64,000 bases of DNA, taken from contig CM020513.1 in NCBI GenBank assembly GCA_009823395.1, positions 1,915,501 through 1,979,500 on the forward strand. The letters are read 5' to 3'. Both the position numbers and the translations under genes were made by a program. The notes under the pieces were generated by a model. The model was not told the DNA's origin, made no database searches, and saw only the letters and a program-made list of their open reading frames with translations. Within the stretch, counting starts at the first letter, position 1; the number at the start of each line of letters is the position of its first letter. Below, in pieces: positions 1 to 10,188 of this stretch. Source of the DNA: Thamnaconus septentrionalis (taxonomy: Eukaryota; Chordata; Actinopteri; Tetraodontiformes; Monacanthidae).

Positions 1-206
1 CAATGGTGCAAATATTAATATCTTTTTCTTCAATCAGTCAATCAATTTTTATTAGTACAGCGCCAAATCACATCCAAAAACGTCTCAAAGTGCTTTGTAC
101 AATCAGAGAAAAAGAACCAACTGGGCCCCCAGAGCAAGCAAAGTGCGACAGTGGGCAGGAAAAACTCCCTGTGGGAAGAAACCTAGAGCAGATCCAGACT
201 CCAGAG
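1..206. repeat. Left part of an old teleost interspersed repeat split by a hAT element
   Basis: The block has the look of a very common fish repeat: a T-rich start with a short 'agcgccaaatcaca'-like motif, then 'caaagtgctttgta', then 'aaaaactccctgt' and 'gaagaaacc'. I recognise it from memory of the family, not from a search. It stops at the 8-bp target duplication of the hAT element and resumes after 3695, where the right half continues in the same frame of similarity. It carries no credible gene; the short open frames here are not supported. Confidence 0.6.
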
Positions 207-497
207 CAGGGGTGGGCAAACTTTTTGGCTCAGGGGCCACATTGACTTTTAAAAATTGACTGATGGGATGGGCCAGCTCCCAATGCATACATATCGAACA
301 TAATTACCATAAATTAACAAACATAAATTCCACAGCTCTTATTCTTGTTTTGATTTCTGTAAACACGTGTCTCCCGTCTAATTACAGCTCCAGCATTGTT
401 TCTCTCAAAAAAAATATGTTGGAAAAATTGCAGAACACTTTGAACAATAAAAAACAAAAATTCAAAAGATTCTTTTGTAACATTGATTTTTGAAATA

Positions 498-3200
498 TTA
501 AAAAAGAGAGTGAAGACCTTTGTAAGTTATTAGCAAGATCTTAAATTCAATTCTAGGTCTAACTGGAAGCCAGTGTAAACATGCTAAAACTGGTGTAATG
601 TGCTGCCTCCTCCTAGTTCCAGTTAGTAGACGTGCAGCAGCATTTTGTGTCAATTGTAATATCCTTAGAGAAGATTTTGGGCATCCTGATAGTAAGGAAT
701 TACAGTAATCTAGTCTAGAAGTAAGAAACGCATGAATGATTTTTTTTTTTTTTTGCTTCTTTGAAAGACAAGAAATTTCTAATTTTAGCAATATTTCTTA
801 AATGGAAAAAAGCTGTCCTTGCTAAGTTCTGAATATGGGAGTTGAATGTCAAGTCCGGATCAAAAATGACTCAAGGTTTCTTACAGCGTCACTCGAGGCA
901 AAAGTGGTATTGTTTAAGCTAATGTGACTATTGGAAATTTTGTCTCTAAGCTCCCTTAAGCCCACAATAATAACTTCAGTTTTGCTGGTATTAAGCATCA
1001 AAACATTTTGTGTTATCCAAGTTTTGATGTCACTTAAGCAAGTTTCTAATTTAGCTAACTGCTGTGCTTCATCGGCTTTGAATGACAGATATAACTGTGT
1101 ATCATCCGCAAAACAGTGGAAACTGATGTTATGCCGTCTAATAATATCACCAAGAAGGTAACATGTGAATGTTAAAGAGGAGCGGTCCAAGAACAGACCC
1201 TTGAGGGACTCCATGTCTAACACTCTTACGTTCTGATGAGTGATTATGGACATACACAAATTGAAAGCGGTCAGACAAATAAGATCTAAACCAATTTAAG
1301 GCTTGATCTTTAATGCCAATAACATCCTCTAGTCTTCTAAGAAGAATGCTGTGGTCAACTGTATCAAATGTATCACTGAGATCTAGTAGAACGAAAACAG
1401 AAAGATCACTGTCAGATGCCATCAAGAGGTCATTACTCACCTTTAGCAATGCAGTCTCAGTGCTGTGATTATTCCTAAAACCTGACTGAAGCACCTCAAA
1501 TAGATTGTTGTCATGTACCGTAATTTCTGGACTATAAGCCGCACCAGCTAAATTTAGGGGGGAAAACAAATGTGTACATATGCAAGCCGCACCGGACTAT
1601 AAGCCGCAGGTGTTTCGTCAGGAAACGGTCCGCGGAGCGGAACGGTTCGGCGGCTGCGAGCCTGCGACTCTGGACTCGGACCGCGGATCCTGTTTACGGG
1701 GTCCCGCTTGTCACCTCGGTTAATTGGTATGGTATATCACTGTTCATCACTTCATCGCTTGAGCACTTCCTGCTAAAGCGCCCCCTGGCGGGTGAAGTAA
1801 AATCCACAGAAAAGCCGCACCTTTGCATAAACCGCATGGTTCAAAGCGTGGGAAAAAAGTAGCGGCTTATAGTCCGGAAAATACGGTTAATGGTCATTGA
1901 CCTGCTGACAAATATTCTCTCAAAAATATTAGACAGAAATGGAAGGTTTGAAATTGGCCTATAATTGGACAGAACACTTGCATCTAGATTTGGTTATTTA
2001 ATAAGGGGTTTAATTACCTTGAAGGATTGAGGCACAAAACCTGTGGATAATGACTCGTTCATTATTCTAAGTATGACACTATTAAGTAATGGTGATACCT
2101 CCTTTAAAAGTTTGGTTGGGATTGGGTCCAACAGGCTAGTGGTCGATTTTGCAGAGGAGATAAGAGAGTGAAGTTCAGAGAGTCCAATTTGCTGAAAACT
2201 CTCAAGATGAATACTAGCGTTGCTATGTTGTAGCTGTTCTTCTATAGGGCCAATGGATGGAGAGGAATGCTGGATCTCACTTCTAGTATTTTCTACTTTG
2301 TGCAGGAATAAAATTTCTGAGGTGATCACGAGACAGACCAATTGGAATACAGAGCTCAACACAATTGTGGCTTCTTCTCAGTTTAGCTATGGTACTGAAA
2401 AGAAATTTGTATTGGCATCAATAAGAGCAGAATAATAGGTAGTTCTACTCATACGCAGGGCCTTTTTGTAGGACCCATAGCTATCCTGCCAAGCTATATA
2501 GGATGCATATAACTCGATAGGGAGCCTCTCTTTCAATTTGGCTATGACGGTGTCTGAAATATTTCTACCTATTATAGATTTATCTTGGGGGCTGGAATCA
2601 GCCAGAATAAAACTAAAAGTGATAAAAAAAAAAAAAAGGTCAGATAAAAGGTCATTTTGGGGAAAAATGGTTATTTGCTTTACACTAAGACCATCGGTTA
2701 GAATGTGATCTAAAGTATGATTATGTGTATGAGTGGGCGCATTGACAACTTGGAGGAAAATTATGGAGTCCAAAATCGATTAAAATTGGAAATTAAGACT
2801 GTCACTCTGAACGTCAACATGAATATTGAAATCACCTATCACTATAATCTTGTCCTTAGTTAATGCCAAACTAGACAAAAATTCTGAAAATTCATCTAAA
2901 AAAAGAAGAATATGGACCAGGGGTTAATATTAACTAGCAGATTGGAATTGTAAATAGCTGCCACGCCACCTCCTCGACCCCTGTCGCGAGCTATATGAGT
3001 ATTAATGTGACTTGAGGGAGTGGCTTTGTTAAGACTAACATTCATCTTGGTGTAGCCATGTTTCTGTTAGACCAAAAAGATCAATATTCTGTTCACTAAT
3101 CAAATCATTAACTTGAACTGCTTTTGATTGTAATGACCTCATCCTATTTTTACAATCTATTCGAATTAAGTTACTGTAATCACTTGGAGCCTTCATAACA
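498..3200 (-). pseudogene. LINE A ORF2: endonuclease-reverse transcriptase, broken
   Basis: Fragments lie in order on the minus strand. Endonuclease pieces are at about 3000-2780, with GDFNIHVD-like and THTHNHTLDHILTDG motifs. The linker and first reverse transcriptase block are at 2770-1994, with LLDPIPTKLLKE and PQSFK. The palm core is at 1569-1147, with AFDTVDH-like DTFDTVDHSILL, NWFRSYLSDR and GVPQGSVLGPLLFN. The catalytic FADDTQLY is near 1110-1090. The C-terminal region is at 791-498, with SRLDYCNSLLSG and HWLPV. Frame changes and stops separate the pieces, and a 371-bp DNA transposon sits between the first block and the palm core. It cannot make a full ORF2 protein. Confidence 0.85.
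1517..1887. mobile_element. Short non-autonomous DNA transposon nested in LINE A
   Basis: The two ends are inverted copies of each other: accgtaatttctggactata at the left and, at the right, tatagtccggaaaatacggt. The following bases 'agccgc' are also mirrored, giving a terminal inverted repeat of about 26 bp with a few mismatches. The interior is GC-rich and non-coding, and repeats the 'ataagccgc' motif several times. The target duplication is at most 2-3 bases (TA-like), so I do not assign the superfamily. It interrupts the LINE reverse transcriptase reading frame. Confidence 0.75.
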
Positions 3201-3380
3201 GATCTAGGTAGTAATATAGATTTGCAGGTACTGGGGACAGAATACTAATAGATTATTAATAGATCACTTATCTATTGGATAAGTAATGCAGGATTTACTA
3301 ATGGCTGGGGACTGCAGTGAGGGAAGCCCAGAGTAGCGTGTAGGACTGCAACTCTGTTGCCTGGTCCCCACCCTGGAGCA

Positions 3381-3500
3381 TCAGTGAGTGGAAGCCAATA
3401 ATTTAACTATATTGCTAGACAAGAGGGCTGCACCATCCTGGGCGGGATGAATGCCATCCCTCCTAACAAGACCAGGCTTGCCCCAGAAAGGCGATCAGTT
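3381..3500 (-). pseudogene. LINE A ORF1 C-terminus: SGNH-esterase end
   Basis: On the minus strand this translates to FWGKPGLVRRDGIHPAQDGA followed by a leucine/serine-rich helix and a stop at 3381-3383. The D-G-I-H unit is block V of SGNH/GDSL hydrolases, where Asp and His complete the catalytic triad; both residues are kept here. Esterase-like ORF1 proteins are known in L2/CR1-type fish LINEs. The N-terminal part is missing because the insertion is 5'-truncated. The same sequence occurs in LINE B at 4143-4260, so the two elements are relatives. Confidence 0.7.
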
Positions 3501-3695
3501 CCGATGACCGTGGTGCTTGTAAATAAGGCAAATGCGCCATCTAGTGGGATGCAAGGCATTGCGGGACAAGTTCAAAGGATGCAGTCATAATTATATTATT
3601 TGTGCAATTCTGTCAATCTTCGACAGGCCGCATTAAGAAGACCAACGAGCCGGATGTGGCCCACGGACCGTAGTTTGCCCACCTCTGCTCTAGAG

Positions 3696-3830
3696 GGCCG
3701 TCATCTGCTTATGAGCAGTTGGGGTGAGAAGGAAATACAAAATAAAAATGTAGAGAGAGATAGAAATAGCCAGAGTGGCAGACAGGCCAGAGTGAGTTGC
3801 AGGGTTAAAGCTCAATAAACAGTAGATTCA
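3696..3830. repeat. Right part of the old teleost repeat split by the hAT
   Basis: It starts after the hAT target duplication and reads 'ggccgtcatctgcttatgag' then 'cagttggggtgag', which is the expected continuation of the repeat at 1-206. The end is not sharp and grades into AT-rich sequence by about 3830. No coding potential. Confidence 0.55.
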
Positions 3831-4142
3831 CATATATAAGAATAAATAATTAAAATATGTATATAAGTGGATGTTTTTGTATCACATACATCAAAACATT
3901 CTAGAATGTAAATAGGCCCAAATGTTGAGTGGTGGGGTGGTACAGCCGCGGTCCATGTAGGATGTGTTGGTCTGTCTTTGCTGTCCGTGTGGAATGCATT
4001 TGTTTATGTTTGGGAGGGCAAGAGTCCATAATGGCCCACGATCCGTTGTTAAATTCGGTCCTCGTCCTGATACTGGTGGCAAAGTTGAAGCGGTGGCACC
4101 AAGACTCCCAGGACTGCACTGCCCGGTCCCCACCCTGGAGCA

Positions 4143-4500
4143 TCAGTGAGTGGAAGCTAATAACTTAACTATATTGCTAGAGAAGAGGGTTGCACCATCC
4201 CAGGTGGGATGAATGCCACCCCTCTTAACAAGACCAGGCTTGCCCCAGAAAGGCTTCCAATTATCTACAAAGCCCACTGAGTTATTGGGACACCACCCTG
4301 ACAGCCAGCAGTGAAAAGATGACATGCGGCTAAACATCTCATCGCTGCTAATATTTGGGATGGGGCCAGAGAAAACTACTTCGTCTGACATGGTCCGAGC
4401 AAATGCGCACACGATGCTATATTTAATTTAGTAATCTCAGACAATTTTAGGCGTGCGTCATTGAAACCACAGTGGATTACAATTTGCCTAAATCTCCGTT
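4143..4500 (-). pseudogene. LINE B ORF1, C-terminal half of SGNH esterase
   Basis: The minus-strand translation contains VIHCGFNDARLK, which is SGNH block III (G-x-N-D), then FSGPIPNISSDEMFSRM and the block V region KRGGIHPTWDGA with a stop at 4143-4145. The block V aspartate that is present in LINE A (D-G-I-H) is glycine here (G-G-I-H), so the catalytic triad is broken. The N-terminal block I is on the far side of LINE C at 6336-6591. Confidence 0.75.
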
Positions 4501-4551
4501 TATCCTTCAAATCAAATCAAATCAAATCAAATTTTATTTGTGCAGCACCTT

Positions 4552-6330
4552 TCATACAAGAAAATGCAACCCAAGCTGCTTAACAACAATTAAAATAAAA
4601 TACGAATAAAGATTAAAAAAAAAAAAAAAAAAGAGCCAATAAAATCCACCAGCCTCCTCCCAAAACACATACAGGTTATCAATCGCATAGGGAGCCAATG
4701 CAGCGATTTTAATGTGATCCCGCCCCCTGGTCCTTGTCAGCACACGAGCGGCTGAGTTCTGGAGTACCTGCAGGTTAGAGATAGTCTTTTTCGGTAGACC
4801 AGAGAGCAGGGCATTGTAATAGTCTATTCAACAAGAAATAAAAGCATGCATCAGCACCTCTGTGTCTGCCTGGGAAAGAAACAGGCGGACTTTGGCTATA
4901 TGTTCTGAAGACGATAAAAACATGTCTTTGTGACATTTTTAATATACGCATTAAAACTAAGCTCAGAGTCAAAAATGACACCCAGGTACTTAACAGATTG
5001 TGTTGGTTTAAAATCGTGAAGTTTTGGTCAAAGTTTCTCTCTCTAGCCTTCAGGACCAATAACTAAAACCTCTGTTTTGTCCTGGTTGAGCTGTAGGAAG
5101 TTTTCTGCCACCCATGACTTAATATCTAATATACATTTCAAAAGGGTGACAATAGGCCCTGTGTCATCAGGAGACACAGCATTGTAAAGCTGTGTATCGT
5201 CAGCATAAGAGTGGAAGGTGACGCCGTGTCTCCTGATGACGTCCCCAAGGGGAAGCATGTAAAGATTAAAAAGTACTGGACCTAAAATTGACCCTTGGGG
5301 CACCCCACACTTAATGTTATGTTTTCCTGGAGGAGCATGCATCCAAACTTATGAAGAAATAGCTGTGAGATAAGAACAAAACCAGTTAAAAAAACAGCAC
5401 CAGAGAGGCCCACCAGGTTTCTGAATATGTTTAATAAAATGTGGTGATCTACTGTATCAAAGGCAGCGCTTGGATCCAGTAGCACCAGGACTGTGAGTTT
5501 ATTTGAGTCTGCATTACACCTGACATCATTTAAAATCTTTACAAGGGCTGTCTCTGTGCTGTGGTTCATCCTAAAACCAGACTGATATTTCTCTAAAATG
5601 TTGTTTGTACTTAAAAAATACTTTAATTGGTTAAAAACGATTTTTTTTTTCTAAAATCTTACTTTGCAAATTGGATAGGATCTGTAATTGTCATGAATGG
5701 TTGGGTCTAAATTGTTCTTCTTCAGAAGGTGCCTCACCACTGCCGTTTTAACGACAGCAGGGAAGACACCCGTCTGAAGAGAGCAATTTGCTACGCATAA
5801 AATCTGTTCCTCAAAGAATCCATAAAATGTCTTCAAACATGATGTGGGAATTGCATCTAAAAGGCAGGTTGTTGGGTTTACCTGGGAGAAAACTCGACCA
5901 AGTGTCCTCGCATCAACCAGGGGCAAAACTCTCCAGTGTTAAAATATACATTCTGATGCACTAAAAGACTGGACCTAGTGCCATCCATTTTAAATGGTAA
6001 AATGGTAAATGGACTGCACTTATATAGTGCTTTTCCAGTACCTTCACGGTACCCCAAGGCGCTTTACAAAGGCCTCTCATTCACTTATTCACACACACAT
6101 TCATACACCAATGGGTGGCTGCTGCCATGCAAGGTGCTGCCAAGCCCCATTGGGAGCAATTTAGGGTTAAGTGTCTTGCCCAAGGTACAATGACAGACTA
6201 GGAAGGAGCAGGATTTGAACCGTCAACCTTTCGGTCATTGGACAACCCAAGCCACAGTCAGTTTACTTCTGAAGTAGCCTGCAAAGTTCTCGCAGAGAGC
6301 ATCAGATGGCATCTCTGGGGATTTTTATAA
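4552..6330 (-). pseudogene. LINE C ORF2: reverse transcriptase, broken
   Basis: In minus-strand order: a pre-palm segment CENFAGYFRSKL at about 6300-6260; after the nested repeat, VDARTLGRVFSQV, LLDAIPTSCLKT and GVFPAVVKTAVV (5926-5651); AAFDTVDHHILL (about 5470-5430); GVPQGSILGPVLFNLYML (about 5310-5250); the catalytic YADDTQLY (about 5210-5185); LNQDKTEVLV (about 5080-5050); and a degenerate C-terminus to 4552. The pieces are in different frames with stops between them. There is no endonuclease. Confidence 0.8.
5980..6250. repeat. High-copy teleost repeat nested in LINE C
   Basis: It contains 'tggtaaatggactgcacttatatagtgctttt', 'ggcgctttacaaa', 'cactcacacattca'-like and 'gagcaggatttgaaccgtca' segments in the order I know from a very abundant fish interspersed repeat. 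It separates two parts of the LINE C reverse transcriptase reading. I do not assign a superfamily; a SINE or a non-autonomous DNA element are both possible. Confidence 0.55.
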
Positions 6331-6335
6331 AATTA

Positions 6336-6591
6336 TTATTAGTTATTAGTCCTTAGCCATTAACTTTAAATACCCTTCAATATCGCCTGCCCTGACCCCA
6401 GGGATGCACTTCACTGTGGCTGATGGCTGTCCTATCTTAACATGCCTCACTATGGATGAGCCAATTACCAGAGTGTTTATCTCAGCCGGCGTGCTGCTGA
6501 GCGGGGCAAACTTGTTAGAGACATGGACAGAGGGGGCCTGGTGCTGAGAGTAGTGGTGGTGTCCGATGGACTTTTTGGTGCTATGCTTCAT
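6336..6591 (-). pseudogene. LINE B ORF1, N-terminal half of SGNH esterase
   Basis: The minus-strand frame reads [20 protein letters not shown], where GSSIVRH is the SGNH block I with the nucleophile serine, then [22 protein letters not shown]. It stops at the LINE C junction. The next residues expected in the family continue at 4500 on the other side of LINE C. Confidence 0.7.
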
Positions 6592-6934
6592 TCAATAAGT
6601 GGATACAGATCTGGTGGCAGTAGCAAATATTGTTGCTTGGGATATTTGTGTTTTGATTTTGCTTGTTCATTTTTGGTTTTGTTTTGACCATACTATTTTA
6701 AGAATTTTAGTGAACATTTTCACCCACTATGAGTTGTAATTATTGTCATTTCTTGTCTGTTTTTATGTGGACCTCAGGACCAATATTCTTCACATGGTGA
6801 AAAATATCTGGGATCCTTCAATAAAAAATAAAATTCAATAAAACATAAACAAACAACTGCCAACACTCACACAATCACTGTGTCATAAAATGGAAAAGAA
6901 AAAGTCATTTCATACTTTCAGGTTTTCTTAATAT

Positions 6935-6940
6935 TTTATT
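6935..6940 (-). promoter_or_regulatory. Poly(A) signal of lectin copy A
   Basis: AATAAA on the minus strand, about 160 bp after the stop codon. It is mirrored by AATAAA at 17265-17270 in the other arm. Confidence 0.6.
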
Positions 6941-7100
6941 CCATATTTTTTGCTAAATAGTTCTTCTCTTAGGTATCATCTTAAACCCCAGCAAAAAAGT
7001 ATGAAAATACAAAAGCACATTCTTGCAGAAAATACAGAGACCCAGTGACTAAAATAAGGACACTGTCGCTGTGAGAGTGGCCAAACGTTCAGCGTGGACA

Positions 7101-8431
7101 TTAACAGGAAAAGGGGTCCTTGGAGCAGATGTAGCGAAGTTTCCAGGTGCACGGGTAGTTGCGCCATCCATCTGAAATGTGTGGAGGATGGAAACATTAA
7201 CAGCAAGCCATATTTTGTACGTTCAAACTTCACTTCAGAAATCCAGCTTCAAGGTGCATGAAAAGCAAATTGTCTAAATTCTGAAGTTAAATCAGCAGGT
7301 ACAGTGCAAGGTCGACTCACTTGTGCTTTGAAGGTACAAACAGGGGTTGGAGCTGGCGGTGCTCTGCGTGTGCCAGTTTGTGTAGTAGAACCCTTGATGG
7401 TCAATCCACAGCCACTGACCCTGAGACACAAAAGCAGCAGTGACAGGAAGCAGCTTAGCTGCAGGAAGTCCAGAAGCTGGTTTGGACCTGATGTGGACCT
7501 AATGCAGTGTTTCATGAGTTCAGACCTGCAGGTTGAAGCCTCCCAGCCAAAGTGAGCTCTGACCAGCTGTCAAAGCCATTTCCTGCAGGAAGCTGTAGAC
7601 ACTTTTGTTAGGCACAGAAGCCAGGCTGCCTCCAAGACTGTTACAGTGCTCCTGTTGGACACAACAGGTCTTCAGAAGGACTGACCAGGAACCAAATGCA
7701 TAGTGAGTGCACATAGTGTGACGTGGCAGTACCTCCGCCTTTAACCAGGTTGTGGCAGTACTGACATACTTGTAGCATCGAAGACTGTAGCCAAACCATC
7801 CAGTTGGACAGTAGTCAATAAGAGCTGCAGATAAAAATAGGGGTTCACGTTTACTGTAACACTCAGTTACTTCTCTTATGACACCACCCTCATCATCTGC
7901 AAAGTCTGATGGACTACGGGGAACAGTTAGCAGGGCCTCTCAAATACATCCATGAATTGAGAGTGATAACCACCTTTGGGAGCATCTTCCTCCTTAACCT
8001 CTGCCACCGTTCTGGACTCCTTCTCTGAAAAGTCAGAACTTTTTCAGCTGACATTCACAAGTTGAAGACAAGCTTTGTCAATGATGGTCACTTTTGGCCT
8101 TGTTGCCATATTAATGTTCTTCTAACACACAAACCAGATTCAGCAGCTAGCTCTTCATTCACAGCTTCCAACACCGGCTCTGTGGACGAAACACATTGAT
8201 GTTGGTGTCGGTAGATAAGAGTGCATGTGCAAGTGAGAAAGAGAGATACAGACCTGGAGCCGCTTCATTGACTTCAGCTGGAGCTGCAGACACAAACACA
8301 ACACAAGTCAGTTACTCCTCTGTCTCTTCCTGCACTTTGTCTCAGGTTGTCATTCTTGTATGTGGGTCAGAGTCAGAGGCACCTGCATATGCAGCACAGA
8401 GCAGAAAGCAAAGGACCAGGACAGTCTTCAT
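7101..8431 (-). CDS. Secreted C-type lectin, copy A (ladderlectin / type II antifreeze-like)
   Basis: Eight coding exons give a 187-residue protein: 8431-8383, 8283-8254, 8179-8135, 8024-7974, 7824-7733, 7651-7526, 7420-7321 and 7171-7101 (stop TAA). Every intron has GT..AG ends and all phases join. Exon 1 encodes a signal peptide (MKTVLVLCFLLCAAYA). Three tiny exons encode an acidic, Ala/Glu/Val-rich propeptide. Exons 5-8 encode one long-form C-type lectin domain beginning CPTGW at residue 64, with cysteines at 64, 75, 92, 158, 172 and 180 and an extra C-terminal Cys 187. The LWLGG core motif is present, but there is no EPN or QPD sugar-specificity motif: the site reads TNWHTQSTASSN. The calcium-site WND is replaced by WRN. 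This exon plan is that of the fish ladderlectin / type II antifreeze group. The ligand is unknown; secretion and a role in surface defence or ice binding are family-based guesses. Copy B lies in the other arm, transcribed away from it. Confidence 0.9.
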
Positions 8432-8616
8432 GGTAATCAACAGCAATCTGGATTCTCCCTGAGGACAGAAAACTGTTGCTGTTGAATGAAGAGAGGGCAG
8501 AGTCACCAGAAGGTCAGGGCCAGCGAGGCGTCTTACCTGTTCAAGTATCTGTGAGCAAAGGGTGATGTTCAGGTGTGGCCTGAGCGATGAAGTGATGACA
8601 GAGGGCTGCGCTCCTC

Positions 8617-8624
8617 TTTTTATA
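8617..8624 (-). promoter_or_regulatory. TATA box of lectin copy A
   Basis: TATAAAAA on the minus strand. About 30 bp downstream the conserved leader begins; it ends at a donor site (ttgaacag|gtaaga) near 8535, and a short intron then leads to the exon holding the start codon at 8431. The same arrangement is seen in copy B. Confidence 0.65.
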
Positions 8625-9897
8625 CACGGCTGAACCACAGCGAGTCCTGCTGGTGGGCGTGTCCTTGTTGGTGTGCACGTCAGCATCAAGTGCAGCAAGG
8701 TGTGAAGGTGAAGGTGAAGGTGACCTCTAATGTGGTTCATGACATGAACACAGGAGCAGTTGGCACACAAGCCTGTCTTTTTTGCTTTTGTGCTTTGAAA
8801 AGTTCATGTAAATGGGTTCAAAACTTGTTGAATGATACTGTAGGATATGTACACACAGAAGCAGCAGAATAACAACATTTTCTGCAGCTTTAACAACACC
8901 CCCAACACACATTGCAGTTTCCTGAAATCTTCCAGATGGGTGGAAAAGTCTATGCTACTTCAGGGCCATCGCAGCAACGGCATGCTGAACGTGACATTTT
9001 AAAGAATTTGCAACCACTGGTTCGAGATGTAAAAGGGCTGGGGAGATAAACTGTAAGAGACAGTATTGTAGACCTTTGGGTCAGATAGAACACTTTAAAC
9101 ATCTACACCCCAGTAAGATGCTGTCAATTACATTTGACAGTTGATGTGACCCTTTTGGGAGAAACCCACAACATCCATAGTCAGTTGGTATAGTTGGTCA
9201 TGACTAATCCCAAGGTTTTCCTCCAGGGAGTTCTGGGTCTGTGGTGGGACCCTACTCCCAGTTACACTTGCCTGGAGAACCTCTCATATAGGGTGTCCTG
9301 CATTCAGGAGGTTCAACCCCTTCAGTTGGACCCTTGAAGAGCAGAGAGTTTTTGGGGCTACGCTGAGCAGCTGAGTGGACGTGATTTACTTGAGTGCACT
9401 TTAAAAGAAAAATTTGTGAGAGGTTATACAACTCTTTGCATATTGCGTAACATGCAATTGTATTTCTTACGGCATTTCCCCGCATCTGACTAATTTGAGG
9501 TTAATATACAACAGAATGAGTGCACTTTGTACGCTCAATAAAAATTTCACTCACATCATAAGGAAAAAGATCCACAAATAGTTTATGAAGGGCAAGAAAA
9601 AAATGATATCTTTATTGTATCTATCTATTGTTGGTTTGTGTGAGAAGAAAATGTCTTCCCACCAAGACAAATAGCCAAACAAAAGCTGCAAGACACCAAT
9701 TTCCTGTGACCATTTGGTCCGTGGTTCATATTAATAGCTAAAGTAATGCTTTGTCAATAGCTCCAGACCAGCTGCCACAGTGCCTTTTTCTGTCCTTTCC
9801 AAGAAAAACCTAAATCAAATGCAATTTCATTACTATAAACACCTTATGGTCATGGAAGAAATGGTGTTAGTGAAAGAAACCAATTGGAGACCTGTAT

Positions 9898-10188
9898 TAA
9901 TTTATCCACCCATCCATTTTCAATAACTGCTTGTCCTGCACTCAGGTTCACAAGGGGCTTTTGGAGTCATTGGGCAACAACAGGCAGGGTACACCCTGGA
10001 CAAGTGCCCAGTTTATTGCAAGGCCACCTAGAAAGACAAAACAACCAAATACAGTAGCACTCACTGTAACAGCCAATTTGGAGTTCCCAATTCACCTCAC
10101 ATGCATGTTTTTGGACCATGGGAGAAACCCGGAGAACCTCTAAAGAACCTAGAGAAACAGGGAGAACATGCAAACGCCACACTGAGGC
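9898..10188 (-). mobile_element. SINE body, headless copy at the inner end of the left arm
   Basis: On the minus strand this is the same SINE-like repeat as 13975-14350: 'gtgtggcgtttgcatgttct', 'tgcatgtgaggtgaattggg', 'cttgtccagggtgtaccctg' and a tail 'aatggatgggtgg'. The tRNA-like head is absent because the arm ends inside the element. Confidence 0.65.

Larger units (their letters stand above)
490..3530 (-). mobile_element. LINE A, L2/CR1-type retrotransposon (Jockey group) inside the hAT
   Basis: Read on the minus strand, the order is the end of ORF1 (SGNH esterase), the ORF2 endonuclease, the reverse transcriptase, and a C-terminal region ending near 498. The element is 5'-truncated inside ORF1 and broken by stops, frameshifts and a nested DNA transposon at 1517-1887. 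The exact borders with the hAT remnants are not sharp, so the ends are approximate (tens of bases). The FADDTQLY and GVPQGSVLGP motifs and the SGNH-type ORF1 are those of fish L2/CR1-like LINEs. Confidence 0.8.
207..3687. mobile_element. hAT-superfamily DNA transposon (Charlie-like ends), gutted by a LINE insertion
   Basis: The left end reads CAGGGGTGGGCAAACT and the right end is its near-perfect complement, AGTTTGCCCACCTCTG. The flanks are an 8-bp target duplication, ctccagag (199-206) and ctctagag (3688-3695), with one mismatch. An 8-bp duplication and a CAGGGGTGG terminus are hallmarks of hAT elements. Only about 280 bp at the left and about 130 bp at the right look like hAT sequence; the middle is a LINE on the minus strand. 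No hAT transposase remains, so this was a non-autonomous copy or has been internally replaced. Confidence 0.8.
4502..6335 (-). mobile_element. LINE C, L2/CR1-type, inserted into LINE B ORF1
   Basis: The minus-strand element ends in a short tandem tail, seen on the plus strand as four to five copies of 'caaat' at 4508-4531. Short tandem 3' tails rather than poly(A) are usual for L2-like LINEs. A possible short target duplication (aagga[c/t]) is found where the ORF1 reading frame leaves LINE B (near 6347) and resumes (near 4505). It is 5'-truncated within ORF2, and a further repeat sits inside it at about 5980-6250. Confidence 0.75.
3840..6595 (-). mobile_element. LINE B, second L2/CR1-type element, split by LINE C
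   Basis: This minus-strand LINE is represented mainly by its ORF1. The N-terminal half is at 6591-6336 and the C-terminal half at 4500-4143, and the two halves join in frame once LINE C is removed. The stretch 3840-4142 lies downstream of the ORF1 stop and has no recognisable ORF2 domain. The right edge coincides with the start of the large inverted-repeat arm at 6595, so the duplication breakpoint may have cut this element. Confidence 0.65.
6595..10188 (-). repeat. Left arm of a large inverted duplication (about 3.6 kb)
   Basis: This arm is the reverse complement of 14036-17611 and stays alignable from end to end, with a few substitutions and small indels. It carries one complete lectin gene with its promoter and poly(A) signal, about 1.3 kb of further upstream sequence, and a SINE body at its inner end. 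The outer limit is where 'taagtggatacagatctgg' stops matching. The inner limit is inside the SINE, whose tRNA-like head is missing in this arm. Confidence 0.9.

Noticed and set aside
849..5926. Host reverse-transcriptase-like genes
   Set aside because: All pieces belong to three broken LINEs with stops, frameshifts and nested insertions.
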